Assembly: GCA_964503885.1 (NCBI GenBank)
Contig: CAZDCD010000012.1
Span: 60,455-124,454 of the forward strand
Length of the DNA: 64,000 nucleotides
Direction: 5' to 3'
DNA from: CAZDCD01 sp964503885
Lineage (GTDB): Bacteria; Bacteroidota; Bacteroidia; Bacteroidales; UBA10428
Numbering within the stretch: position 1 is the first letter of the stretch; each line of letters opens with the position of its first letter. The notes under the pieces are model-generated. The model was given only the letters and a program-made list of their open reading frames with translations, was not told the DNA's origin and did not search any database. Made by a program: the position numbers and the translations under genes. Shown here in pieces: positions 64,000-64,000 of the stretch.

Positions 64000-64000
64000 A

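Overview
The window looks like a chromosomal segment of a Bacteroidota bacterium, probably a free-living or environmental member near the Bacteroidales. The evidence is a SusC/SusD pair with an ECF sigma/FecR switch, SusE-like and Ser/Tyr-rich lipoproteins, DUF3857 proteins, very large signal peptidases, weak Shine-Dalgarno sequences and TAnnTTTG-type -7 boxes. This placement is an inference from gene content; no rRNA marker is present. Gene order is mostly that of a core chromosome. No phage, insertion sequence, CRISPR array or antiphage island is visible.

Layout. 1-9.8 kb (minus strand): a nutrient-uptake locus running from ECF sigma factor through FecR anti-sigma, SusC, SusD and an IPT-domain lipoprotein to a repeat-containing secreted protein cut by the window edge. 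9.9-11.3 kb: a class III cyclase-HD fusion. 11.5-14.3 kb: uvrB, fluoride exporter crcB and a DUF190 gene. 14.4-16.4 kb: an arsenic operon arsR-arsC-arsN2-like-arsM without an efflux pump. 16.6-19.5 kb: a creD locus with a winged-helix regulator and two copies of a 17-bp palindrome at matching promoters. 19.6-27.4 kb: radical SAM protein, dgkA, DUF1361, two DUF3857/transglutaminase-like proteins and an envelope protein. 27.4-28.2 kb: an intergenic cluster of palindromes.

28.2-32.5 kb (minus): a glucuronate operon of GH67 alpha-glucuronidase, SDR oxidoreductase and ManD mannonate dehydratase. 32.7-34.3 kb: an outer-membrane protein and a metallophosphoesterase lipoprotein. 34.5-37.7 kb: the thrS-infC-rpmI-rplT translation operon, where infC appears to start at AUA behind a strong Shine-Dalgarno. 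37.8-41.8 kb: dapB and two signal peptidases, the second fused to an RDD membrane domain. 42.0-42.6 kb: a four-helix-bundle protein followed by eleven tandem 9-bp units. 42.6-45.1 kb (minus): a Tat-exported DUF362 protein with a membrane polyferredoxin. 45.3-48.1 kb: larC-larE-larB for the nickel pincer cofactor. 48.2-54.3 kb: WbqC, FadL-type porin, Ser/Tyr-rich lipoprotein, proS and a small exported protein.

54.4-57.0 kb (minus): nhaA and a 4Fe-4S APS reductase overlapping by 4 nt, then a STAS-like protein. 57.2-58.5 kb: remains of hybrid sensor kinase genes. 58.6-62.4 kb (minus): a PLP decarboxylase, a sugar kinase-RapZ fusion, a 45-residue Cys-rich protein and a MurU-like nucleotidyltransferase, the last three forming a compact operon. 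62.5-64.0 kb: an unknown protein, aat and two tRNA-Leu genes.

The most unusual items are the kinase-RapZ/small protein/MurU operon, the RDD-signal peptidase fusion, the cyclase-HD fusion with an altered metal ligand, the paired creD operators, the AUA start of infC and the paired active/degenerate transglutaminase-like genes.
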